7,194 nucleotides of DNA from Candidatus Bathyarchaeum sp. (GCA_003096255.1 PIXS01000321.1:1-7194); one strand, 5' to 3'. Counted from the stretch's first letter, positions 1 to 6,565 are shown. Made by a program: numbers and translations. The notes: a model not told the origin generated them from the letters alone.

Positions 1-893
1 AGGTGCTTCATCAATGCCCAAACAGCCACGGCAGAAGCGCCTGACCGCGTCCCCAACAAAGTAGACTCTTTACTCTCTCCAAACAGATAGGGAACCTTCA
101 TGCTGATAGCCTCACTTATGGATGCGTCCCTGAACAGTATTCCTCCTGCAGGAATAGGAGCCAAACCCATCTTATGAGGGTCAACGGTGACTGAGCAGAC
201 GTTGGGCAAACTGAAGTCAAAATCCAAAGGCTCATAGCCCAAATCTTTAAAGAATGGAAGAACAAAGCCCCCAAACGCAGCATCCACATGCAAATAGAGA
301 TTGTTTGCTGAAGCAACCTCTGAAAGTTCAGGGATTGGGTCAACAACTCCTAAGCCTGTGGTTCCTGCAACACCAACAATCGCTACAGTTTTTGATGTGA
401 TTGCCTTTTCTGCGGCTTTCACGTCCATCTGGAAACGACTGTTAAGCTTCACCTTGACTAGTTTCAGATTCAGCAAATCAGATGCCTTGTCAAAGGAATA
501 ATGAGCTGAAACAGGAACAATAACTTCGCCCTGCTCTTTTTTGGCAAGGTTCCTTGCTGCCCAGAGGGCTATTATGTTTGCTTCGGTGCCGCCAGAAACA
601 ATGCTTCCAGAGGCTTGGGGATTGGACAATAGTGAGCCCAGCATAGCTACTGTTTCTTGTTCCAGTTCTGCTGAGGCTGGAAAAAGGCTTGGGTCGCCCA
701 GATTCTTTTCAAGATATTTTTGGTAGATTTGTTTGGCGAAGCTGTGGGGGTTTGTGCACATTGAACACAAGATTTTGCCAGAAGAATAAGTGAGGTCTCT
801 TTGCAGTTTCGCTTCAAGCTCTTTGATAATCGTGTTTTGGGGTAGCCCCTTCTTTGGCATCTCTTTTGTTTTTTGGGGGTTCTCGGGGGACAT
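1..893 (-). CDS. mfnA: L-tyrosine decarboxylase MfnA (C-terminus cut by window edge)
   Basis: PLP-dependent group II decarboxylase that converts L-tyrosine to tyramine, the first step of the phenethylamine half of methanofuran. Reading the minus strand from the ATG at 893 gives 297 complete codons, still open at the window edge. Family members are roughly 380-400 residues, so about 90 C-terminal residues are missing. Visible motifs are GGTEAN (101-106), the cofactor-stacking histidine in SAHYSFDKA (H131), the HVDAAFGG aspartate (D204) and DPHKMG, whose K241 should form the Schiff base. It begins 18 nt after the HisA-like gene, behind an AAGTGAG sequence, so the two are probably co-transcribed. 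Homologues in archaea without methanofuran decarboxylate aspartate for coenzyme A synthesis. The mfn neighbours favour tyrosine here, but the sequence alone does not prove substrate. Confidence 0.93.
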   Translation of the reverse strand, partial: MSPENPQKTKEMPKKGLPQNTIIKELEAKLQRDLTYSSGKILCSMCTNPHSFAKQIYQKYLEKNLGDPSLFPASAELEQETVAMLGSLLSNPQASGSIVSGGTEANIIALWAARNLAKKEQGEVIVPVSAHYSFDKASDLLNLKLVKVKLNSRFQMDVKAAEKAITSKTVAIVGVAGTTGLGVVDPIPELSEVASANNLYLHVDAAFGGFVLPFFKDLGYEPLDFDFSLPNVCSVTVDPHKMGLAPIPAGGILFRDASISEAISMKVPYLFGESKESTLLGTRSGASAVAVWALMKH

Positions 894-911
894 GTTTCTC
901 ACTTCTTGACG

Positions 912-1646
912 CTAGAGGAAGCCTGCTGATTTTAGTTCATCGACTTCTAGTTTTCCATTATGGAGTATGGTTGCCACCAAGGCGCCTGAAACTCCGAGTG
1001 CTCTCAGTTGCTCCAGTTCACTGAGGCTCCGTATTCCTCCTCCAACTAGAACCTCGACTCCAGTCTCCTCAATAACTTTCTTCAGAAGAGGCAAGTTGAT
1101 TCCGTGTTCGGTTCCTACCTTATCTAAATCCAATATGATAATCTGTTTGACACCCAAATTCCCGAGTTCTTGAGCAAAGGAAACAGCATTCATCTTAGCA
1201 ATAGCCTCTGAGGCACTCAAAACTTTGCCATTTTTCAAGTCTATACTCACCACAACCTTGTCTCTGCCAAAAGCTTTGACGGCTTGACCCAAAAAATCCA
1301 AACTAGCCAGAGTCTCGGAGCCCACCACAATCTTTGGCACATCTGCAGCCAACACTTCATTGGCTTTTGTGATATCTGCTATTCCTGCGTCAACCATCAA
1401 ATCCAAACCAGTTTGTGCCACAATCCGCCGGTAGATGTCAAAGTTGGCGGAGTTTGTCAATATTGCATCCAAGTCCGCCAAATACAGGCTGCTGAATCCT
1501 AGGGACTTGAAGGCGGAAGCAATTTTTAGGGGGTGGTCTGCAGACTTACATATTACGCTTTTTAGGGGCCGGTACTGTTTTCTTTCGCCGCGGATGCCGT
1601 GGACTGCAACGGCATTTAAGATGTCAATGACGGGGATAACGTTCAT
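912..1646 (-). CDS. HisA/HisF-related TIM-barrel protein, function unknown
   Basis: A 244-residue (beta/alpha)8-barrel protein related to ProFAR isomerase HisA, best matching the uncharacterised archaeal HisA-like group (COG1411 from memory). The ATG at 1646 is chosen because MNVIPVID matches HisA N-termini. A longer reading back to 1754 would overlap the divergent mfnD and adds no family-like sequence. D8 (VIDIL) and D136 (VSIDLKNG) occupy the positions of the two HisA catalytic acids. Phosphate-binding loops are visible at VVGSET (107-112), GGGIRS (202-207) and GALVAT (221-226). The region LDLDKVGTEHG (172-182) resembles the HisA catalytic loop, but Leu replaces the expected Thr and Val replaces a conserved Asp, so true histidine biosynthesis is doubtful. 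No other his gene is nearby. It leads a probable two-gene operon with mfnA, pointing to methanofuran or C1 metabolism, with the step unassigned. Confidence 0.9.
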   Translation of the reverse strand: MNVIPVIDILNAVAVHGIRGERKQYRPLKSVICKSADHPLKIASAFKSLGFSSLYLADLDAILTNSANFDIYRRIVAQTGLDLMVDAGIADITKANEVLAADVPKIVVGSETLASLDFLGQAVKAFGRDKVVVSIDLKNGKVLSASEAIAKMNAVSFAQELGNLGVKQIIILDLDKVGTEHGINLPLLKKVIEETGVEVLVGGGIRSLSELEQLRALGVSGALVATILHNGKLEVDELKSAGFL

Positions 1647-1693
1647 TATTGGTTCCCACACAATATTCAAAGGAGATACTGCGAGGGTGAAGT
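1647..1693. promoter_or_regulatory. Divergent intergenic region between the HisA-like gene and mfnD
   Basis: These 47 nt separate two divergent starts, so both promoters must sit here or reach into the coding sequences. There is no strong TATA box. The best AT-rich element is CAATATTCAA (1661-1670), whose core AATATT is symmetric and could in principle serve either direction, although its spacing to both starts is tight. GAGGGTGA at 1683-1690 is a good SD for the mfnD TTG start. I see no comparable SD for the HisA-like ATG. The promoter assignment is weak. Confidence 0.35.
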
Positions 1694-2917
1694 TTGAATC
1701 TTTTGATAGTTGAGTATGTTTCTGGAGGCGGATACGGCGACCAGAAAATTTCAAGCAGTATCCTAAGTGAAGGCTACGGCATGCTACGGAGCTTAATCTC
1801 AGACTGCAAAACCGCTGGACACAACGTCACCACTTTGCTGGATTCAAGACTCAAAGAGTTCAGTCCACCCAACCAAGCAGACAATGCAATTTACGTAGCG
1901 TCTCCCACTGAACTGCTTACCAAACTGAAAGAACATTCAAGCGCGGCTGACGGCACTTACGTAATTGCTCCAGAGTCAAATCAAGTGCTGGAGAAACTTG
2001 TGGAATCCATAGAAGATTCTGGAGGAACATCCCTCAACTGCAGTGTCGATGCCATTAAGCGAGTTTCGAACAAGATGAAAGCATACGAAACACTAAAGAA
2101 AACGGGATTGAAGGTTCCAGAAACAGTTCTGCTTAACATCAATGAAAAAATCGGCACCATCAAACAAATAACAAAAGAGCTGGGTCATCCCCTTGTCGTT
2201 AAGCCCCTAGACGGCGTAGGCTGCGACGGCATAAGCATTATAGAAGATGAGGATGCCATAGCTGATGCAACCAAAAAGGTGGCACATGAATCGAGCAATA
2301 AACAGTGTATTGCCCAAACAATGATTAGGGGAAAAGCATCCAGCGTATGCGTTATGTCAACTGGAGATAAGGTCGTGGCTATTACATTGAACAGTCAGTT
2401 CGTTACTTTGGGGACACCTGACGAAGAGTCAGGGTACTTGGGGGGTGTTGTTCCCTTCGATCATGTTTTAGAGAAGGAGGCTTTGAGGGCTGCAGAGAAG
2501 GCTGTTGAAGCAGTTAGGGGATTGAGGGGTTACGTTGGCGTTGACATGATATTAACAGATGAGGAGCCTGTTGTGATGGAGATTAACCCACGGCTAACAA
2601 CATCCTACATAGGCTTAAGGCGAGTAGCGAACTTCAATCCAGCAGAAACAATAATTGATGCAACAATCAATCAAAAGCTGCCAAAGAACGTGACGCATAG
2701 AGGTTTTAGCTTCTTCTCTAAAGTAGAGTTCCCTCCTCGTCCCCAAATTCTAGCCGAGACATACAAGTTAGAGAATGTTGTTTCGCCTCCATTTCCGATT
2801 GAAAACAAAACGGCTTATGCCCTCATTGCAGCAACCTCAACAAGCCCTGAAGGTGCCGAAGTAGCATTTCATTGTACAAAAGATTGCCTTCTAAAACTCT
2901 ACAGTAGGGGTGATTGA
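1694..2917 (+). CDS. mfnD: Tyramine--L-glutamate ligase MfnD (ATP-grasp)
   Basis: ATP-grasp enzyme joining tyramine to the gamma-carboxyl of L-glutamate, giving gamma-glutamyltyramine. The TTG at 1694 is chosen because an in-frame TGA lies at 1688-1690, GAGGGTGA sits just upstream, and MNLLIVEYVSGGG matches the short MfnD N-terminus. A second TTG at 1703 is less well placed. The protein is 407 residues. It has an N-terminal preATP-grasp part (1-115), the ATP-grasp A subdomain with K127, and LVVKPLDGVGCDG (167-179), with K170 and the glycine-rich loop. The metal-binding segment VDMILTDEEPVVMEINPR (283-300) supplies D284, E296 and N298. About 100 residues follow this core, and the protein seems longer than the methanogen enzyme as I remember it. 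It heads the plus-strand mfnD-mfnF-mfnE run. Confidence 0.88.
   Translation: MNLLIVEYVSGGGYGDQKISSSILSEGYGMLRSLISDCKTAGHNVTTLLDSRLKEFSPPNQADNAIYVASPTELLTKLKEHSSAADGTYVIAPESNQVLEKLVESIEDSGGTSLNCSVDAIKRVSNKMKAYETLKKTGLKVPETVLLNINEKIGTIKQITKELGHPLVVKPLDGVGCDGISIIEDEDAIADATKKVAHESSNKQCIAQTMIRGKASSVCVMSTGDKVVAITLNSQFVTLGTPDEESGYLGGVVPFDHVLEKEALRAAEKAVEAVRGLRGYVGVDMILTDEEPVVMEINPRLTTSYIGLRRVANFNPAETIIDATINQKLPKNVTHRGFSFFSKVEFPPRPQILAETYKLENVVSPPFPIENKTAYALIAATSTSPEGAEVAFHCTKDCLLKLYSRGD
2906..2914 (+). promoter_or_regulatory. Shine-Dalgarno that decides the mfnF start
   Basis: The sequence AGGGGTGAT lies inside the last codons of mfnD and closely matches the archaeal anti-SD complement GGAGGTGATC. 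It sits 7 nt before the GTG at 2922 and 4 nt before the GTG at 2919. The upstream GTG at 2910 falls within the SD itself, so it is an unlikely start. This supports translational coupling of mfnF to mfnD. Confidence 0.7.
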
Positions 2918-2921
2918 TGTG

Positions 2922-3995
2922 GTGAATGTTCTTGGTCTAGATATAGGAGGCGCCAACACCAAAGCCACATATATAAAAACCATTCACGGCGCAGTGAAGG
3001 AACAGAAAACCGCCCTAGAATATTTTCCCATATGGAAGGATGGAAAGGAGCAGCTTCCACAGGTTTTAGAAAAACTGAAAACAAAGCTTGCCAACTCGGT
3101 TGCACTGGATGCAGTCGGGGTCACGATAACTGCTGAATTGTCAGATGCTTACATGACCAAAAAAGAGGGAATCAACCACGTATTAGATTGTGTAACAGAA
3201 GTTTTCAGTGATGTGTCAACTTTTGTTCTTGACGTAGAAGCAGAATTGCTGACAACAAAAGATGCCCAAAGAGAACCGCTTAGAGTGGCTTCAGCTAACT
3301 GGGCTGCAACAGGCTGGATGGTCTCGCAGCTTATCAAAAACGGTGTTGCCGTTGATGTGGGAAGCACCACAACTAGCATTGTTCCAATAATTAACGGAAA
3401 AAATGCAGCCACAGGCAGAACCGACCTAGAAAAACTTCAGAACGGAGAACTTGTTTACTCGGGGTCTTTGCGAACAAACATTGCCGCAATCGTTGACACA
3501 ATCCCAGTTAAGGATAAGATTACGCGGGTTTCCTCAGAGCTGTTCGCCCAATCAGGGGACGTGCATCTGCTTCTAAACAACATAAGACAGGAAGAATACA
3601 CTGCTGAAACATGTGACGGACGAGGAAAAACAAGAAAGGAAGCTGCTGCCAGATTAGCACGGGTTGTCTGCGCTGATACTGACATGCTAAGTGAACAGAA
3701 AATCGTAGCCATGGCACAATACGTTTACGACAAGCAGATTGAGCAGATTGCTGATGGCTTGAAGCAGGTCCACCAAAGAATTGAGCAGTCTCTTCAAGAA
3801 GCAAAGGTGGTGGTTACGGGGCTTGGCAGAAACTTTTTGGCAAGAAAAGCCGCTGAGAAAGTGGGCTTCAAGCAAATCGTTGACATGAAGGAGCTGGTGG
3901 GTGCTGAAGCAGCGGTTGTGTCGCCCTCGTTTGGTGTGGCGCTTATGGTGGCAACTAGTTTGGAGGGAAAAACTGTAAAATGGAAGCAGTCCTGA
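2922..3995 (+). CDS. mfnF: Methanofuran condensing enzyme MfnF (ASKHA fold)
   Basis: MfnF joins gamma-glutamyltyramine to the aminomethylfuran diphosphate made by MfnE, releasing pyrophosphate and forming the ether-linked core of methanofuran. Older annotations call the family H4MPT-linked C1 transfer pathway protein or hydantoinase-like. The GTG at 2922 gives MNVLGLDIGGANTKA, matching the family N-terminus, and is well spaced from the SD. The GTG at 2910 would add four residues. The 357-residue protein has two ASKHA nucleotide/phosphate loops, GLDIGGANTKA (5-15) and AVDVGSTTTSI (143-153). It also shows NWAATGW (126-132), YSGSLRTN (179-186), LARVVCAD (245-252) and a C-terminal VVTGLGRNFLA (297-307). 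It begins 4 nt after the mfnD stop and overlaps mfnE by 16 nt, consistent with one transcript. Confidence 0.9.
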   Translation: MNVLGLDIGGANTKATYIKTIHGAVKEQKTALEYFPIWKDGKEQLPQVLEKLKTKLANSVALDAVGVTITAELSDAYMTKKEGINHVLDCVTEVFSDVSTFVLDVEAELLTTKDAQREPLRVASANWAATGWMVSQLIKNGVAVDVGSTTTSIVPIINGKNAATGRTDLEKLQNGELVYSGSLRTNIAAIVDTIPVKDKITRVSSELFAQSGDVHLLLNNIRQEEYTAETCDGRGKTRKEAAARLARVVCADTDMLSEQKIVAMAQYVYDKQIEQIADGLKQVHQRIEQSLQEAKVVVTGLGRNFLARKAAEKVGFKQIVDMKELVGAEAAVVSPSFGVALMVATSLEGKTVKWKQS

Positions 3996-4645
3996 AGGTC
4001 GGCGGAAGCTTAGCCGAAGACCCAACAAAGCTAAAGAGGCTTTGCCAAGAGCTAAGTGTTCTAGCAGAAGAATACAGAATCTTGATTGTTCCTGGTGGAG
4101 GCGAATTCGCGGACACAATAAGAAAACTTGACAAGGTTTATGGGCTCTCAAACACTGCTGCCCACAAGATGGCAATACTAGCCATGGACCAATACGGCTT
4201 TTTGCTGTCAGATATCACCCCAAACTCGATTGTTTCTTGCTCTCTAGAGGAGGCCAGTAACCCCGCAAAGGGAAAGCTGCCGATCTTTTTGCCTTCCCAG
4301 CTTATGTTTCGTGAAGACCTTCTGGAGCATTCGTGGGATGTAACCTCAGACACAATCACAGCATACATTGCTAACATGTTAGATGCAGAGAAACTGATTT
4401 TGGTCACGGACGTGGACGGAATCTTTTCCGAAGACCCCAAGAAAAGCTCAGACAAAAAACTGATTCAAGAATTATCTGCAGCAGAATTACAAAGCTGGAA
4501 CAAAAGAACCAGCGTTGACAAAACCTTACCAAAAACTCTTCAACAATCAAATTTGGATTGTTACGTCGTTAATGGCAGATACCCTGAGAGAATTAGGCTG
4601 ATTCTAGAAAACAAAAAAACAGTCTGCACACACATTACGGTTTAG
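3980..4645 (+). CDS. mfnE: (5-(Aminomethyl)furan-3-yl)methyl phosphate kinase MfnE
   Basis: Amino-acid-kinase-fold enzyme that phosphorylates aminomethylfuran monophosphate to the diphosphate, the activated donor for MfnF. The 221-residue protein starts at the ATG at 3980 with KVGGSL (6-11). It continues with VPGGGEFADTIRK (37-49), the substrate/phosphate glycine loop, then SDTITAYIANML (123-134) and LVTDVDGIFSEDP (141-153), the nucleotide-binding segment. A lysine-rich loop with a DKT motif follows (180-182). Length and motif order fit MfnE rather than acetylglutamate kinase or aspartokinase, which are longer. The start overlaps the end of mfnF by 16 nt, and GGAGG at 3962-3966 lies upstream at rather long spacing, so coupling is likely. 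It is the last gene of the plus-strand run and ends 7 nt from the convergent mfnB stop. Confidence 0.9.
   Translation: MEAVLKVGGSLAEDPTKLKRLCQELSVLAEEYRILIVPGGGEFADTIRKLDKVYGLSNTAAHKMAILAMDQYGFLLSDITPNSIVSCSLEEASNPAKGKLPIFLPSQLMFREDLLEHSWDVTSDTITAYIANMLDAEKLILVTDVDGIFSEDPKKSSDKKLIQELSAAELQSWNKRTSVDKTLPKTLQQSNLDCYVVNGRYPERIRLILENKKTVCTHITV
4607..4619 (-). terminator. Oligo-T tract downstream of mfnB
   Basis: On the minus strand the sequence beyond the mfnB stop runs into seven T, then G, then TTTT, roughly 35 nt downstream. Archaeal termination commonly relies on such U-tracts without a hairpin. The tract lies inside the 3' end of mfnE, so the mfnB message would be antisense to the mfnE tail. 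I see no stable stem before it. Confidence 0.45.
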
Positions 4646-4652
4646 CGGTTCT

Positions 4653-5369
4653 TCACAAGCTACTAATTGCTCTGGAAAAGTCAGCCACTTTTTCTTGTTC
4701 AAGTTTACCCGATACACGGTCTTTTTTGGCGCAAACAGCTCCCCTAACCCCAATGATGTCCGCACCAAAACTTTGTATGCGTGGGATGTCTGTTGCATCT
4801 AGAGAGCCTGCAAGGGCAGCCAGCAGATTATAGTCGTGAGCCTTGTCAACGAAGGATTTCAATTCTTTGTCTGCCAGAAAATTGAACAGGTTACTCTGTA
4901 CATTCTTTATTTTGACGTCCACCAGCACGCCATCAGATCCTGCTTTATGTGCGACAATTGGGAGGTCTAGAGGATTCACGCAGCCAACAGTTCTGAAGTC
5001 TGCGTAGCCAGAAGCAATTGTCTTCAAACCACTGTCGTAATCTTTTACTGCTCGGACAACTTCAGTCATCAGCGTCGTTGCTTCTTCAACAGTTTTGACG
5101 CCGTAAAGGCCAACTTTCACGTAGTCCACTCCAGAAACGGCGGCGCCCAAAGCTGCAAGAGAAGCGGTTCCAGGTAGATTAGGTAAGTCGCCGATTGTTG
5201 CGCTTAGTTCAAGATTTTTTGGAGTAACTTCTTTGACTTCTTTGATTACTCGGGGAAAGTTGGCACCTAAGGAGCCTTCTTTTGGGTTTTTGACATCGAT
5301 GATGTCTGCTCCTCCGTTGATGCTGTCAAGGGCTTCTGTTTTGTTTACGACACTGACTAAAAGCTTCAA
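4653..5369 (-). CDS. mfnB: (5-Formylfuran-3-yl)methyl phosphate synthase MfnB
   Basis: TIM-barrel synthase that condenses two glyceraldehyde-3-phosphate molecules into the furan phosphate precursor of methanofuran. The protein is 238 residues, close to family length. The active-site residues described for the Methanocaldococcus enzyme fall at the same numbers here: D25 and K27 in IIDVKNPKEGSLG, K85 in YVKVGLYG, and D151 and K155 in LVDVKIKN. K27 would be the Schiff-base lysine. The start is a TTG at 5369, giving MKLLVSVVN. It is supported by GGGTGA at 5374-5379 just upstream and by a TATA box a suitable distance further up. The gene is monocistronic and convergent with mfnE. Its product must pass through the aminotransferase MfnC, which is not in this window, before MfnE can act. 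Confidence 0.95.
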   Translation of the reverse strand: MKLLVSVVNKTEALDSINGGADIIDVKNPKEGSLGANFPRVIKEVKEVTPKNLELSATIGDLPNLPGTASLAALGAAVSGVDYVKVGLYGVKTVEEATTLMTEVVRAVKDYDSGLKTIASGYADFRTVGCVNPLDLPIVAHKAGSDGVLVDVKIKNVQSNLFNFLADKELKSFVDKAHDYNLLAALAGSLDATDIPRIQSFGADIIGVRGAVCAKKDRVSGKLEQEKVADFSRAISSL

Positions 5370-5373
5370 GATT

Positions 5374-5420
5374 TCACCCGTTCAAGCTTCATCTCACACC
5401 ATTAACTCTTATATGTTTCG
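5374..5420 (-). promoter_or_regulatory. mfnB promoter (BRE/TATA) and Shine-Dalgarno
   Basis: Read on the minus strand, CGAAACATATAAG (5420 to 5408) looks like a canonical archaeal purine-rich BRE followed by a TATA box. Transcription would start about 25 nt on, near 5385. That leaves a leader of roughly 16 nt containing GGGTGA (5379 to 5374) before the TTG at 5369. The geometry is self-consistent, making this the most convincing promoter in the window. Confidence 0.7.
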
Positions 5421-5500
5421 AGTTTCACAGCCCCGGAGATTAACTAAGCATTATTTGAAAGAAACATAGGAATTACGAGCTGGGTTAAGCTAGCAATGTC

Positions 5501-5531
5501 ATCGAACAGTTAGTTAAGCAGATTGTTCGAT
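5501..5531. repeat. Inverted repeat at the methyltransferase stop codon
   Basis: ATCGAACA (5501-5508) and TGTTCGAT (5524-5531) are perfect 8-bp arms around a 15-nt loop that contains the methyltransferase TAA (complement of 5510-5512). On the methyltransferase (minus) strand no U-run follows the stem. On the plus strand a T-rich stretch (5531-5545) follows directly, resembling an intrinsic terminator, but no plus-strand gene ends nearby. It could be an mRNA 3'-end structure or a bidirectional barrier. Confidence 0.45.
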
Positions 5532-6382
5532 TTTTCTGGTTTTTGCAACATCACCAAGTCTTGGTGATTGTTTAGTCCCCGTTCACTTATTAGCAAGATT
5601 TTGAAGAACTTGCTCCATTTATCCAAGATGTATTCTCGCATATGGAAGGTATCTTGGTAAAATTCAGGTAGACCATCCAATTTGAAAGGACCTTGCGATG
5701 AACGCTTAAACAATATTCCGTTTCTTTTAAGCTCACCTAATTCGTCAGAAGACAGATAGAGATGCTGTACATAATCTCCATTAGTTGACAAAAACACTGT
5801 ACCCCCAGGTTTTGTTATTCGATGCAGTTCTTTCAAATAAAAAAACTGATGATCTTCATTAAGATGAGTTAAAACTGATATCCCACTCACCAAATCAAAT
5901 TTTTCATCAGGATAAGGTAAGGGAGCTAAAGGTTTAGTTACTTGAAAGCAGGCAAAAGGTAACGCTTGTTGACTGTAGGAAATCGCTTCTTCATCTATGT
6001 CGCATCCGTAGAAATGGGTTGGTCCTGAATAATCCTTAAACCAACGAAGAACTCTAGCGCAACCACAACCAAAATCGAGAACGTCTTCAAAAGTGGAAAT
6101 GTCCTGATGATTCAGCTTCAGAGCTTTTTTTAGGGTTTGAGCAGTTTCTCTTCCTATAGTCAAAAAACTTTGGGCATCCGCTGCTCCATGAACTCTATGC
6201 CTGAGCTTTGGAGGAGGTAAAGGGATATCCTCTGTCACTCTCCGCCACCTCCAATCATTAAACAAGGATTCTCTTAAGAATGAAGCTTGAAACAAAACAT
6301 ACTTCAGTTGTTGCCGCATTGGAGCAGGTAAGGACTTCGATGATTGTCTCAAAATATTAACGAATATTGTCAATGCCTCCAC
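5510..6382 (-). CDS. Class I SAM-dependent methyltransferase, substrate unknown
   Basis: A 290-residue protein with a Rossmann-type methyltransferase core and no predicted signal or membrane segment. Motif I is VLDFGCGCARVLRWF (101-115), in which Ala stands where family members usually have a second Gly. The acidic end of beta 2 is FYGCDIDEEAI (124-134), the post-I region is KFDLVSGISVLTHL (161-174), and ITKPGGTVFLST (189-200) is the motif before beta 5. An N-terminal IPLPPPKLRHRVHG segment (53-66) recurs in bacterial methyltransferases near surface-sugar genes, as I recall. The start is a GTG at 6382, directly after an in-frame TGA. A TTG at 6373 is the alternative. The gene is visibly AT-richer than the mfn genes and carries its own promoter, so acquisition by transfer is plausible. 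Nothing ties it to methanofuran. Confidence 0.8.
   Translation of the reverse strand: MEALTIFVNILRQSSKSLPAPMRQQLKYVLFQASFLRESLFNDWRWRRVTEDIPLPPPKLRHRVHGAADAQSFLTIGRETAQTLKKALKLNHQDISTFEDVLDFGCGCARVLRWFKDYSGPTHFYGCDIDEEAISYSQQALPFACFQVTKPLAPLPYPDEKFDLVSGISVLTHLNEDHQFFYLKELHRITKPGGTVFLSTNGDYVQHLYLSSDELGELKRNGILFKRSSQGPFKLDGLPEFYQDTFHMREYILDKWSKFFKILLISERGLNNHQDLVMLQKPEKSNNLLN
5550..5568. repeat. 19-nt perfect inverted repeat inside the methyltransferase gene
   Basis: ATCACCAAG (5550-5558), one central T, then CTTGGTGAT (5560-5568) form perfect 9-bp arms. It lies in the codons for residues NHQDLV near the protein's C-terminus, and the protein reads through it normally. With a one-base centre it cannot fold neatly as RNA without opening the tip, so it looks more like a protein-binding dyad or a coincidence. 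Confidence 0.5.
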
Positions 6383-6387
6383 TCAAT

Positions 6388-6435
6388 GAGACGTCTCGTG
6401 TAGTTTTTTTGAATATAAATGCGATGGTGCGTCTC
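6388..6435 (-). promoter_or_regulatory. Methyltransferase promoter with flanking CGTCTC dyad
   Basis: ATTTATATTC on the minus strand (6420 to 6411) is a good archaeal TATA box and would place the start of transcription near 6389. That gives an almost leaderless mRNA for the GTG at 6382. A perfect 10-bp palindrome GAGACGTCTC (6388-6397) sits right at the predicted start site, and a further CGTCTC half-site lies at 6430-6435, so the TATA box is bracketed. This is an operator-like arrangement, and no regulator is visible in the window. Confidence 0.5.
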
Positions 6436-6565
6436 AACAGGGTACGACATGAAGACTCGATGGGTAATTGATTGAATTAGTAGTATTGCTTACAGGATTT
6501 GTCAGTGTTGACAATGTTATTCAGTAATTCAGCACCAAATCATGAAGCTTTTCCAAGGGTTCAAG

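Noticed and set aside
1435..1713. 92-codon plus-strand ORF upstream of mfnD
   Set aside because: It is a shadow of the HisA-like gene with no recognisable domain, and it overlaps the mfnD start.
1647..1754. N-terminal extension of the HisA-like protein to an ATG at 1754
   Set aside because: It would overlap the divergent mfnD start by about 60 bases, and the added residues do not resemble HisA. MNVIPVID at 1646 matches the family N-terminus.
3687..4175. 162-codon minus-strand ORF
   Set aside because: It lies opposite the well-supported mfnF and mfnE genes, its composition is Leu/His/Ser-rich as in antisense shadows, and no motif is seen.
5233..5469. 78-codon plus-strand ORF across the mfnB start and promoter
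   Set aside because: Most of it is antisense to mfnB, the rest runs through the promoter, and there is no SD or motif.
6499..6514. TTGTCA-GTGT-TGACAA dyad upstream of msrA
   Set aside because: The arms are only 6 bp and the site is more than 80 nt from the gene. Such short dyads are expected by chance in a window this size.
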